Shown piece by piece: positions 47,989 to 60,359 of a DNA stretch of 64,000 nt; position 1 is the stretch's first letter, and each line of letters begins with the position of its first letter. The DNA is from Helicostylum pulchrum (taxonomy: Eukaryota > Mucoromycota > Mucoromycetes > Mucorales > Mucoraceae). The notes under the pieces were generated by a model that searched no databases, was not told where the DNA came from, and saw only the letters and a list, made by a program, of their open reading frames with translations. The DNA is taken from positions 1-64,000 of the forward strand of contig JAIXMO010000071.1 of assembly GCA_025677825.1 (NCBI GenBank), read 5' to 3'. Position numbers and translations under genes: made by a program.

Positions 47989-49409
47989 ATGGTTAGGTTT
48001 GTTACGTCTTCAGTTATTGCATTGGCCGTTTTAGAAATCGTACAAGGTCAACTTAATCACTTGAAGTAAGTCTATTTTTTTTTTAAAAAAAAAAGAAAAA
48101 ACTAAATAAAATTTTCATGGTTTTAGTGTTGGCTTAGAAACTACAAATGGCCGCGCTATGAATACGCCAGAAAGAGTTAAAAGAGCCTTAGCAAAGTACA
48201 ACATTGTCGATGAAAAAATAAATGATCGGATCAGATCCGCTGGTGGAGCTGCTATCGAGTTAGAAAGTGCCTATATCGATATCGAGGTAATATATACATA
48301 CTAAAAAAAAGCATTTTTAAAAAAAACTCACAAACTTTTTTTTATATAAAAAAAAAAAAAAGTATATCGGTCAAATTTCTATTGGTACACCTCCTCAAAA
48401 GTTTAATATGGATTTCGATACAGGCAGTTCTGATATTTGGGTTCCATCCATGTCGTGCGGTGTTACCTGTGGTACGCATCGTCGGTTCAATCCTGAAAAG
48501 TCGTCTACGTATGTTGGAACTGATAACAAGACCTGGGCTCTTCGATATGGAGACGGCTCTAGCGTCGTAGGTTATACTGGACGAGATATCGTTCATCTTG
48601 GAAACATCAGTCAGCCAGACCAGTTGATCGGCTTGGTCACAAAGGAAACTGCTCAATTTGCTAGTGATCGATACCTCGACGGTATCTTTGGTCTTGCTTT
48701 CCCTCCCTTGGCCTTCACCAACATCAATAATTCCATTGTTGAAGAATTGTATATGTCTGGTTCGATCCCTGCACCTATTGTCAGTTTTTATCTTGGTCAT
48801 TATCGAGACGGTGGTAAAGGCGAAGTGGTAACGTATATATACACAAAGTAAAATATCCATACACAGAACTAACTTTTTTATATAAAATAGTTATTTGGTG
48901 ATATCAATCAAAACTATTTTGAAGGTGAACTTCGATACGTTCCCGTGACATTAAAAAAGTACTGGCAAGTCGATCTTTCTGGTATTTCTGTAAACGGTCG
49001 AAAAGTGATGAACGGTAGTGTGCCTGCGATTATCGATACCGGAACTACTTTAATTATCGTGCCTCCTTACATTGCTCAAGAAATCCATTCTGTAATTCCT
49101 GGTTCTGAATACAGTTCAATGTACGGCTGGCGTATCCCTTGTTCGTTTGCTGGTCATCCTACACAAGAAGCCATTACGTTCAACCTGGATAACCAAGACT
49201 TTCCTATTTTACTAAAGGATTTCGTTCGTGCAAAGACATCGCCTTCCTCCGGTAACTCGACCGTTCAAATGTGTTTCTCTGGTATTGCACAGGCCAATAC
49301 ACCGCTTATTATCTTGGGTGATACCTTCTTACGAAGCTACTACTCTGTTTATGATTTTGCTAATGCTAGAATCGGTTTAGCTAAATCAAAACCTCACAGT
49401 TTAAAATAA
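47989..49409 (+). CDS. Secreted pepsin-type aspartic protease (rhizopuspepsin-like)
   Basis: Four exons are inferred. The start MVRFVTSSVIALAVLEIVQG is a signal peptide. A propeptide follows (RVKRALAKYN and so on) up to YIGQISIGTPPQKFNMDFDT. Both catalytic motifs are present: FDTGSSDIWVPS and later IDTGTTLIIVPP. The flap YGDGSS and the C-terminal ILGDTFLRSYYSVYDF are typical. The enzyme class is A1, active at acid pH and used for extracellular proteolysis in Mucorales. The stop TAA is at 49407-49409; it converges closely with EMC3 (59-base gap). Confidence 0.95.
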
Positions 49410-49468
49410 TTTCCCTTCCCCCTTCGTAATAAATTTTACATTTAATTATATTATGTTTATTTATTTTT

Positions 49469-50709
49469 TTAACGACGTTTACTTCCACCCTTTTGAGCAG
49501 CCTTGATTTTATCACGTACAGTTGTTTCACGGGTAGGAGAAACTAACTTTTTACCCTCGATTTTTTTGGATGCTGCTACAGTCTTTCCGTACTTTTTTAA
49601 TAATCTTTCTTCGACATCTTCTAAATCCCAAACGTGAGGTGTAATCATCACGTTTTCCTTTTCGGCCAAGAAGAGTTTGTTGAAATCTTGAGGTTGACCA
49701 GGTTGTGCACCAGGCATAGCACCAGGCATCATACCAGGCATAGAACTCATTGCTGTCATATCAACACCCGCAGCTTTTTTTGGGGGGATTTTTTTAGAAA
49801 ATTGAAGTAAAAAAAGTAGTATAAACGCTTACCATTGTTATCACCTAAAATTAAAGAAAAGACACTACCGAGACCAAACAAATTAAGGAAATACCAAGAA
49901 AGAGAAGAAACCCAAGTAACATCCATATCACGCGTATCCACACCACTTTGTAACATTTGTTTAAATCGAGGAGTCAAAGGGAAAGGAAGTTTGACTATAT
50001 AGAAAAAAAGTTTACTATCTCGTAATTCTTTTTAAAAAAAATATAAAACTTACTGACAATAAATCCTTGGAAAAAGAAATTAATCCAACCCATAATAACC
50101 ATTTGGGGTACCATATTCATCAATTGTTTCTTCATGCCTTCCATCATACCTTCCATCATATCGGGATCTGCCATTGGATTAGCAGGACTAGACCCTTCTT
50201 TATTAGCATCCGGGTTCTTTAAATATTTTCCTTTTTCAAACGCATCGGCTAAATATGCTTTACGAGTAGCAAACGCATGTTGAGGAATATTATTACCAAC
50301 TGTTCTTAACCGCATACCACGTAATAAAGCTTTACTACTCGTACATAAAAAAAACGGTGGATGAGAACGTGTAGTAAAATACTGAACAAAAAAAAAAGGA
50401 CTTACGATTCTCGAATGGCTTTTAATTGTGGCGCTTTAGGTGCGCCTGTAATAAGCATAGTTATGTGATGACGAAGTACACCAACCAACACCATTACTAT
50501 CATGATGGGTATAAGAACCCAATCACGAATGGCTATTTTTTATATATAAAAGATTAGTGGAAAGTTTCGTGTATGGTTTTTTTTTTTTTTTTTGCTGTTA
50601 TTTTACCAGGATCGAGAATCATGCGCTGTCTTTAGACGTATATATTAAAAAAAAATGTGTATTTAGTTTGTTGTTAATGCTACTTGTCATCAACTTACGA
50701 ATCTGCCAT
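49469..50709 (-). CDS. EMC3: ER membrane protein complex subunit 3
   Basis: EMC3 is the Oxa1/YidC-related insertase subunit of the ER membrane complex, which inserts tail-anchored and multi-span proteins. The first exon has only 11 coding bases (50709-50699; ATGGCAGATTC then GTAAGT). The next exons give [20 protein letters not shown], then RHHITMLI. Later blocks are MWGWINFF-like ([15 protein letters not shown]), [39 protein letters not shown] and SLILGDNN, matching EMC3. A Met/Pro/Gly-rich stretch ([15 protein letters not shown]) follows, and the end is basic (QKGGSKRR). The family length (about 270 residues) is met. Confidence 0.93.
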
Positions 50710-50785
50710 TTTTTTATTATGTGTTTATATAAAAGAGGGGAAAACATTTGTAAAATGTAAATTGAAAAAAGTAATTGCGCGGACT

Positions 50786-52601
50786 TTATATGTGAGCAAG
50801 TTTTGTATTTAAATAGTTTGTCAATCCATAAGGACCCGAATGATTCAAGGACTGAAGTTCAAGCTTATAACCAGACTTGATTAACTGGTTTACTTCTTTA
50901 CTATAATACACACATATACATGTGTATTAAATATAAAATAATTTTTAAAGCTTTTATATGTATAAACTTACATGTAGCACTGATGACCTTCTGAAGCTAG
51001 CTGTTCAACGATATCATCTGCCCAACCTCTATCTCTTAACTGAGACGTACCTGGCGACTCGTCTAAACTAAAAGTACGCACCATACTTGCCAATTTGGAC
51101 TTGTCACGCTCTGTCATTGGAATAAGACAACCTCTACTAATTTCAAACTCGATTCTATCTTGACAAGTTAAACCTATCAACACGATATCTTTTACGGCTA
51201 AATTAAGTACATCGAATGCAAATGCCTATACACACACACAGTTTCGTTACTAATTAAAAAAGTATAATAATATAATTCATGCTTTTACTCTGGCGCCCCA
51301 TTTATAAGTGGCGTAAATATCTAAACCATGAGGATCATTGTCCATTAAAGCAAATATAGGTAATTTGCTGTAATGAATAGAGAAATACTTTACAAATTGT
51401 CGAGTAGATAGGTCTGGATACCCTTTTCCCTAGTTATATTACATCATGTTTAACCTAAATGCATATTCTATATATACACGTATAGAGACTTACAGTCACT
51501 AGAATACAACTCTCTGGTAAAGATTGACAGAATCCGATCGATACTAAATAACGAAATGTAGCCTTTTTATGCTCGAGGTCATTTTATAAGGTTTACTACA
51601 GCATGAAATTTTTTTTTTGCTTACTTACTTCTTTTTCAATCACAATCATGCATTTTGCTTTACATTGTACTTGTGATACTTGACTGATAGGTGGAATAAG
51701 TGTGCCCTAAATGCTTTGTTAATAAAATTATTATCATTGTGCATTCTATTTATAATACTATACTTGTTCATCATTGCATTCATCTTGGTTTGTAGGCGTA
51801 CTCATGCAATCCAATACTTTATTGTTTTTTAATTTGATAATGATTGGTCCAAATATCAACCCTTTCGAAGCAGCACTCTAATAAATGTTATTTTCCTTTT
51901 TTTTAAAAAATGTATAGATATTGTATATAAAACTTGCCACATTTAAAGAAGACCTTGGTACGTTATAATGACAAGAGATGTCATCAACAATCTTTTTTTG
52001 GGGAGAGGGTTAAAAAGGAATAACAGGAAAATACATGATCTGTACTTACGATATCGACAACAGATTGAGTGTTAAATAAAGATACATCTCTATAGAACAT
52101 ATCTCTTTTTGTAACCATAATCTTGTAAGCCATAGCTTCATAAATTATTTGTAATACGGATAAGTAGCGTGCTAATGTTTTGGCGGCATCTGCAGAGGAT
52201 AGAGATAAAACTCTGCTTTTTTTGTGATTGTTGATTTTACTACTATATTAAATGTTGTTAGTTTAGCAAATAAAATATACACAAAAAATAATAAACAATG
52301 ACTTTTGAGAACAAGTTTGGTTTGACATGTTGCTTCTTGTGATGATGGATAGTTTTATTGGTTCTCCAAATGCTATACAGGTAATAACCTGTTCTATTGT
52401 ATCTTGTATATTTGACATCAATTCTTGGCGTGATTTCGCTACAGTTGAATTCTGGTTAACTAGTGTTGCTTCTGCAATATAATCTGATGTTGCTTCTGCA
52501 ACGTAATTAGGTATAGTATGATCAAGTATATGTTGTTGTTGAACCGTACACACTTCTTCTTCTTCTTCTTCTTCTTCAAAATCTAGATAAATGTGCGGCA
52601 T
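50786..52601 (-). CDS. SPO11: Meiotic recombination protein Spo11 (topoisomerase VI A-like)
   Basis: Spo11 makes the DNA double-strand breaks that start meiotic recombination. At least eight exons are inferred. The start MPHIYLDF leads into an acidic run, then IEQVITCIAFGEPIKLSI. The 5Y-CAP block with the catalytic tyrosine is TKRDMFYRDVSLFNTQSVVD. The Toprim half has ILVTGKGYPDLSTRQFVKYF, then ALMDNDPHGLDIYATYKWGA with the DxD metal-binding acids, and ends LNHSGPYGLTNYL. All key residues I can see are intact, suggesting a competent sexual cycle. Several introns are under 80 bases; exact limits of the second exon are uncertain. Confidence 0.93.
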
Positions 52602-52800
52602 GATTTTACGAGATAGATAAAAAAAAAAAATAAAAAAAAAGGAAAATGTATAAAGAAGTATTAAAAATAGTTGAAGCTGCCTTTTATTTGTTGTACGGTC
52701 ATAACATGTGGTCAAAAATTATAAATATTTCAAAAAAAAATGTTTATCTCTCTCGCTCTCTCTCTTTTGTACATACTTATTTTTTCTTTCTTAGTTAGTT
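52602..52800. promoter_or_regulatory. Divergent spacer, SPO11 and small membrane protein gene
   Basis: 199 bases separate the two starts. It holds an A tract (52620-52641) and a CT-rich stretch (52745-52772) just before the plus-strand start. Confidence 0.35.
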
Positions 52801-53268
52801 ATGGTGTTTCTACCTAATTTTAATGAAACAATAAATCTATATAATACTACAGGATTCGACCCAAGTTCATCAGATAGTAGATATACTAGGAGTAGTAATT
52901 ATGAAGGTGGTGGTGATAATGGTAACCGTAATAATGGATTCTTGGTGGCAGTAGAAGTGATATTTTCATTGCTAGTATTATTTATTTTATTGTTTTGCTT
53001 ATTTTCTGGAATAAGAAAAAAGAGACGATTACGGATGGAAAGAGAAGTGATGATAGAAGCAGCTGTTGAAAGACAAGTACAACAAATGCAATGCCACTCC
53101 AATACCACAGTGGCCACTTTAATACAGTGTCCTCCACCTTCTTATTCTCCTCCAGACCCAACAACTCAATTATCAAGTGCAACAGTAAATCGACTTGATC
53201 AGCTATTACTAGAAAATCAAATACCTTTATCATTATCAAATAGAGCATTACCAAAGTATTCAGAGTAA
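52801..53268 (+). CDS. Small single-pass membrane protein with PPxY-like motif
   Basis: A single frame of 155 residues. The N-terminal 45 residues carry several N-glycosylation sequons (NET, NTT) and are Ser/Asn/Gly-rich. A membrane segment follows (FLVAVEVIFSLLVLFILLFC), then a basic stop-transfer KKRRLRMER. The cytosolic tail holds CPPPSYSPPDP, which contains a PPxY motif able to bind WW domains such as those of Rsp5/Nedd4 ligases. That layout suggests a ubiquitin-ligase adaptor or regulated plasma-membrane protein; this is inference. No family is recognised. Confidence 0.65.
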   Translation: MVFLPNFNETINLYNTTGFDPSSSDSRYTRSSNYEGGGDNGNRNNGFLVAVEVIFSLLVLFILLFCLFSGIRKKRRLRMEREVMIEAAVERQVQQMQCHSNTTVATLIQCPPPSYSPPDPTTQLSSATVNRLDQLLLENQIPLSLSNRALPKYSE

Positions 53269-53378
53269 TAAAACATAACTTTTGCATTAGTAAAAAAGAA
53301 GAAATTGATTTGCAGTTGTGTAACCGTTCCATTTTCTCTGTGTAACTTTTTTTCTTTTTTATTTTTTTTATTTTTTAT

Positions 53379-54504
<1,126 letters not shown>

Positions 54505-55812
54505 GTTAAATGCAGTAAGAAGAAGAAAAAAATTATTATGTGTATGAATATATAGAAAAAAAAAGAAAAAAAAAGAGAGCACAAACGATCCATCCCAATG
54601 AACCTCCTTATTTACCAAACAGTTAAGGAAAGTAAGGTGATTGGATGAAACGAAAGATGACGTCAGTTTTAATTTCTTGGGGATTTTTATGAGCTCCATC
54701 CTTACCTAATTAAAGGGGCGCAAGGGCCGAACGGTGTTGAAACCGCGGCTAATGAAACTTTTCTAAGTTTCCTCGTTGTTATACGTCTTGATACGACAAA
54801 TGGCAAAGTCCTTGTTCTAAATAAGTATATGTAAGTAAAGATGTATAGATAAGTGTTATATTCCATACCAATTAATCAGAGTCATTAGCCACTATGTGCT
54901 GGTTACAGCCATAATGAGTAAATCATCGTGATATATTGTTCTAAGAGAGTAGTTAAAAGTAAAAGTAAGATTAATTTAGATGGGCCTCGAGTTAAATACA
55001 TAATATTTATATTTTGATATATCTTACCTGTACTAAAATCAAACATTATTTGTAGTCAACGGAAACCATGTAACTACCAGAATAAAGGGATCACATATCG
55101 GAATAAGATTAAGTAGACGGCACTCTTGGGTAAATAGATAAATGAGCTGCGTTCGTACTAAACCTTGGCATCAATAAAAACCTCTTGCCACCATTAAAAA
55201 ACCTTTCGAGAGGAAAAAAATTAAGGGGTACAAGAGGAAAAGATAACCAAAGAGTAGCATCAGCTTGAAAATATAGAGGCAGCAGTTGTTACCAAAGTCC
55301 ATAAAAGATTACTAACTAGCAAGAATTTTAGCAGGCCTTCAATAAAGGTAAGTAACCTATTGTAGGATTGATTTATTATAAATAAGGATAGATACTTTAC
55401 CAAGAGGATATGTAGATTTACAACACCTAAGTAGGTATTCGCTTTTCTTTTCAGCAACCATCTTGATTATCAGAACAGTGTATTTCTATAAAATAAGTAA
55501 AATTGAGTACCGTATATGAAAACTATTCTTTTCACTTATGAAACTTATACTTCCCTCTTTTTTCTCGGATAATGCAGATAAAAAAAAAATAAAGAAAGAA
55601 AAAAGTTGGAAGTTTGATTTATAGTTTGAGATGTCCTGATATACGAGTTTTTTTTTTAAAAAAAAAAATCTTATTTCAATCCTTTTATGAAAAAGTAGAT
55701 TCAAAACAATACGTTAAGCTACAAAAATGAGGATATGTTGACACCCTCCATTCTATTGAAATACTTAGTGTTTGAAAGTATACTTAAGTACCGTAAAAAA
55801 GATCGAGAGTAG
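54505..55812. other. Spacer left of the Fanzor element, no gene seen
   Basis: The RAB2 promoter must lie in the first 200 bases. A GC-richer patch (54715-54760) stands out in otherwise AT-rich DNA. A T10A11 palindrome is at 55648-55668. I searched by eye for an inverted copy of the 62.5-62.65 kb sequence and found only weak matches, so the left end of the mobile element is undefined. Confidence 0.4.
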
Positions 55813-56223
55813 TTAACAACATAACATGTGTATACTTTCATTATACTTGAGTTTCGTCCATTTGATTGGTGTAAGATGTCGATGAAACTTTATTCTAAAC
55901 TCAAAATAATATTTATTAAAAAAAAGAGAAATCTCTCGACTTCTAAACCATGAAAAATAGAAATATTTAGCGCCTACTTTCACTATTTTCGAGTTTGGGT
56001 TGTTTCGATTGACGTAAAAGACGAATAGTTGAGCAATAGCATTTTTCAGTGATATATTCTTTTGGTTGAGCGCTAGAAGGAGTCTCTTCGCCCATTGCAG
56101 GTGTGAGTCCGCTGTTACTGATAAATATAGGTACATATTTCTTTGTTTATGCAGGAGGGGCATAAACGTATCTGTATTTTCTTTGCCTTTATAAATCTCT
56201 TTCTTTACGCCATCTGTCGACAC
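55813..56223 (-). other. Open frame of 136 codons divergent to Fanzor, no ATG
   Basis: The frame opens with GTG at 56223 and reads TDGVKKEIYKGKENTDTFMP, then LHKQRNMYLYLSVTADSHLQ and NRNNPNSKIVKVGAKYFYFS. The first 100 residues have protein-like composition; the end is Tyr/Phe/Lys-rich and less so. It may be an exon of an element-borne gene, a relic, or chance. I recognise no family. Confidence 0.3.
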
Positions 56224-56289
56224 TTTTTTACTTTACACTTTATTATAATCTATCAGCCATCTTAGATAAGTATTCCAATTCTGATTAAA

Positions 56290-59200
56290 ATGTCAAGTAA
56301 GTGAAAAGAAGCTCTGTATGTGTATTTTAAACTAGTATTCATATCCTTTTCTGCTCAGGAAAAAGAAAGAATACCGGACCCGGACCAGGACCTTCCACTC
56401 GTCGAATAAAAGATAATGATCCTCCCGTTGAGCCTCCTCAAGATCCAAATTTGCTTGAACTCCCTAATGAAATTGTTTACTTTACCCGCAAATGCAAAGT
56501 TAGTACACTTCTGAATCCTCTATGTAATGGATATAGAGTAAGTATATAAATAGTACTATTGAGTATACATGCTTATAGTTTATTTTATTAGGACACGATG
56601 CGTACTATCGCCGAAGAATTTTCTATTCTTCGAAGAGATGCAGTTAATTTAACTCTCTTTATTGTTATACAATTCATGATAACCCAGCAAATTGAAATTA
56701 GAGAAAACTATACTAGAAGAATAACGAATATTCAACGTGCTGCTTATCAATTAGTTCATGATCTTGATTTTGCTCGTCAATTACAATTGGATTTAGAAAA
56801 TTTAAATCGAAATGTAGAAGTCCAAAGAGTACAAGAAGAGATTAACCATAACAATGTGTTAAATAACGTGCAAAATCAGTTGGACGAACGTATTACTGGT
56901 ATTCAACCAAACGTACAGCTTATAAACACCATCGTAGAAGAAATACAAGACTATATCGCGTTAGAAGAACCTAATTACGAATTGCTCAATGACCTTCATT
57001 TTGCGTTCACTGAAGCTATTGCAACCATTGTGCCTTTGGTCACAGCTCTTCAACAGTTTACGGCCGAGGTGGTACAAATGATTACTGATATTAAAAACAA
57101 TCTGGAAGGTAATTTGCCCGATATCATGAACATGTTGCCCGAACAAGAAAGAACAATACTACAAACCGTAATAGAAGCAAGAGCCTTGCAAGTTCAGAGC
57201 ATACAGACTCAGGCCTTGCTTCAAAGTCGTATGCAAAATCAGCGAAGATCAGGTATTTCTAATGCGGAAGCACTAGTCGAACAGCAGCTTGCTACCCAAA
57301 TTAGAGTATATCTTATGGCAGTTCAAAGTAGACTTCAAAGATTAGAAGAGTATGAGACACAAAATCAAAATTTTCTTGAACAAAATGAACACAGTCAACA
57401 TTATTTTTTAATTTACGGCACAATAACAAGAATTAACGCCATTATAAGTCGCTACGGTCAAATTTTCCAGCAAGTAGAAATAATCGGATAGCAATTACAC
57501 CTTATGACTATGGCCGAACAAACTAACATTATGTTTCCGGATATAACTAACGTTACATTCTGGTCTCATGTTTATCGAAAAGTTGCTTTGGACCCAAATG
57601 ATATGAATGCAATAATGGTAAGCCTTTTTTTTTTTTTTTTTTTTGAAGATATCCTAATAGTTACCTTTTTTTTCAAAATTTTCATCCGTCGATCACTAGA
57701 AACTTCAATGATTTTGATCTTTCAAGAAAGAGACCAGGTTTAGATGAATACTTATATCAAATTCCTCCCTTGGACTATACTCACCGTGCTATCTCTCATA
57801 ACTATGGTAGTACAATTATTCAGAGTAAGTTTATTATTATAGATTGTTTTTAGACTATATCTAACAAAACATGGTACATAGATACTATCATGCATCTTTT
57901 AAATATAAGATTGTGGGTTATTCGTATTTTCAAAGGTTTTTTTTATTAACCAGCAACGGCCTGACAGAAGACTACCTATCATGGGTTTAGGTATAACATT
58001 ATATACATTATTATTTTTGGTTACAATAGTAATTATACTAACATATCTTTTTTTCTGCAGCAAATAGAGTCGCTACCAGCATTGTTAATCATACCACTTT
58101 ACATAACTTTACTTTTCAAAATGAAGAAGAAAGTGCTGATGATTACCCTGGATTTGATGATCTCTACACCCGTGTTTTTCGAGTATACAACGCCGAATTT
58201 GGAAACAGTAACTACGAAGCAGTTGTAAATGACTACTCTAATGCTACCAACCACCCTTTGAAATACTTAAGAGCAAGTTACCGCCTATTGAAAATAGCTA
58301 CCGCTGAAGTCAATTTGAAAATAAAACTTTGGAATTTTTTACCTGATCCAGGTCACTCCATTGTATTTGCACCTTAGAGCGGCGTTGAGGCTATGTATGG
58401 AATTTTTAGAAGAGCTTCTCTTGGAAGACTCCCGGTCCCTGATTTTTTACTTGGATATCAAAATGAACTTGTTACTATCACCGAATTTAAAGATTTATAT
58501 TCCGCGCCCAATGACAAAAGGAGAATTTGGGAATCAATCTTCATCCTGGATAATCTTCAACATGGACTAGGTAACTTTGATGCTCCAGTAAGACTAGGAT
58601 ATGGTATGAAAACGGACGGGCATATGATATCCATTCTTTTCGAAAAAGATTCTCGTCTTTTTGTCCCCCTTACTACCGGAGACGTAAAAATGCAAAAGCG
58701 AAATATTACTCTTCAAAACTGGCAGAAAGGGATGTATCCGCTATATAAAAGCCCAACAGGAATCACCGAAAACGATAGAATTATTGGAATAGATCCCGGT
58801 AAGTTTCTCGAAAATATCGGTTTTACATTTATGCATGTATGTTTAAATTATTTGATATAGGTGTTAGGGATTTAATTTGTGGTGTTGATTGCCAAGATTT
58901 GGCGCTTACAAACAAATATACTACCCGTCAACATTCTTTCAGTTACAGTAACGCCACATATAAGTAAGCATATAATAAGCCTAAAATTTATGTAATTGAA
59001 ATCGGACATTAATTTTTTTCTTCTGACAGGCTCCGTTCTGGAATGGACTGGATTAAACAAAAAGAGCTGGTCAGTAGAGCTGTGGAAGGTATAAAATTGG
59101 TTTATGACAGATTGAAAACACGAAAAGTATGTAGCAACGGAGGTATTATGAACTTCTTAAATTCAGCCGCCGCGGAACAGAAAAGGTACAAGTGAAAGAT

Positions 59201-60286
59201 CTTCTTTTTACACAGCATTTATCCTAATATTCATTGTTTTTCTTTATACTTATAGTATTCATGAGTTTATGAAGTCGTACCGACATCGAGAGAATAAGGG
59301 GTACGCGTTTTCCAATCGACAAGCGTCACAAGATCATGCTGCTAGAGTAGTAATTGGGACAACACATACAGATGAACCATTCAAACTTTGTCATACCTCC
59401 ACTTCCAAACGTCGATACAGAAAAAGACGTTTATATCGCGAAACCATTAAGCAAATTTATTCGCAGCGCCCTTATCCTGCTCGTCCCCTTCCAATCCGTG
59501 ATTTGGTTCAAGACTCAAGAAGAACGGTAGTGGCGTATGGGGACGCATCTCTCAAAGGAACGTATAAAGGGAACACCCCTGTTCCCGTAAAGATAAAGAA
59601 AAACACGTTATAAAGCGTAGTATATATTTAGTAATTTTGGTTGTATATATAGAGTATACAAAGAGCAATCGCTAACAAAGCTATTGTTATATCAGTAGAC
59701 GAATTTCGTACGTCCGTCACCTGCTCACATTGCCTCAGAAGATTAGAGAACGTGTATAACGATACGTTCTTAGAATGTAATCACCGGTAATATTTTCTGG
59801 CACATTATGAATGTTGAATATCGCACTCAACCCTGTTTAACTTATAGAAAAAAAAACATCGTTATTATGATCAAGACAGCGAGAGTAACGACTGCCGAGC
59901 GTTTTTAAAATGTCTGGACGAAGATGGTAACATCCTACATAGATCAAGTGCTTGTCCAGAAGGTAAAGTATGCATTCTTGATTATTATAGAAAATCAATC
60001 TTATACTTTTTTAAGCTCAAGAAAAACGTCGCTTGATTTATCCACTGAAGCAATGCAAGGAATGTCCTATGAGTGCAAATACAGACATACAGGTATTTAA
60101 CATACATATGTATATAACGTATATTTTTTTAATATGTACCCTTTTTAGTATTGGAACAGGGATGTGAATGCGGCAACCAACATCCGTGAAATTCTTTTTC
60201 GGTATATCACGCATGGATTCGATTTGAATTCGAGGCAGCCTCAATTGTCTCGTATAAGAGAAATAAACGATGATGACGAAAACTAA
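56290..60286 (+). pseudogene. Fanzor: eukaryotic TnpB-like RNA-guided nuclease homologue (damaged copy)
   Basis: About 13 exons would encode roughly 1,080 residues. The N-terminus (PNEIVYFTRKCKVSTLLNPL) leads into a long helical region. The nuclease core is clear: RuvC-I IIGIDPGVRDLICGVDCQD (split by an intron at 58799-58860), VVAYGDASLKGTY, the segment VISVDEFRTSVTCSHCLRRL carrying an acidic pair and the first zinc-ribbon CxxC, the second CKEC, and RuvC-III YWNRDVNAATNIREIL. These are TnpB/Fanzor hallmarks. Known Fanzors use an RNA guide to cut DNA; activity here is not shown. Lesions: TAG at 57489-57491 and 58375-58377, a splice-phase conflict at 57617/57700, and one-base shifts at a T run (57938-57945) and an A run (59847-59855). 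A MULE transposase follows on the same strand. Confidence 0.87.
56640..57490 (+). other. Coiled-coil expansion within the Fanzor N-terminal region
   Basis: About 280 codons between the N-terminal helical start and the next conserved exon (FWSHVYRKVALDP) are rich in Gln, Asn, Glu and Leu, with heptad-like spacing (RQLQLDLENLNRNVEVQRVQ, VLNNVQNQLDERITG, IIVEEIQDY-like segments). It remains open until the TAG at 57489. Confidence 0.6.
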
Positions 60287-60359
60287 GCGTTTTTAAGTCT
60301 GGTTAAAAAAATAATCACATTTTTACTTTAATAAATATCAAATATTTTTATTTTAAACA
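60287..60359 (+). promoter_or_regulatory. Short AT-rich gap between Fanzor and MULE genes
   Basis: Only 73 bases separate the Fanzor TAA and the transposase ATG. The sequence is nearly all A/T. It must serve as Fanzor 3' end and transposase leader, or the two are transcribed together. Confidence 0.5.

Noticed and set aside
48342..48860. 172-codon minus-strand frame inside the pepsin gene
   Set aside because: It is antisense to the exon carrying the DTGS motif; composition is explained by that exon.
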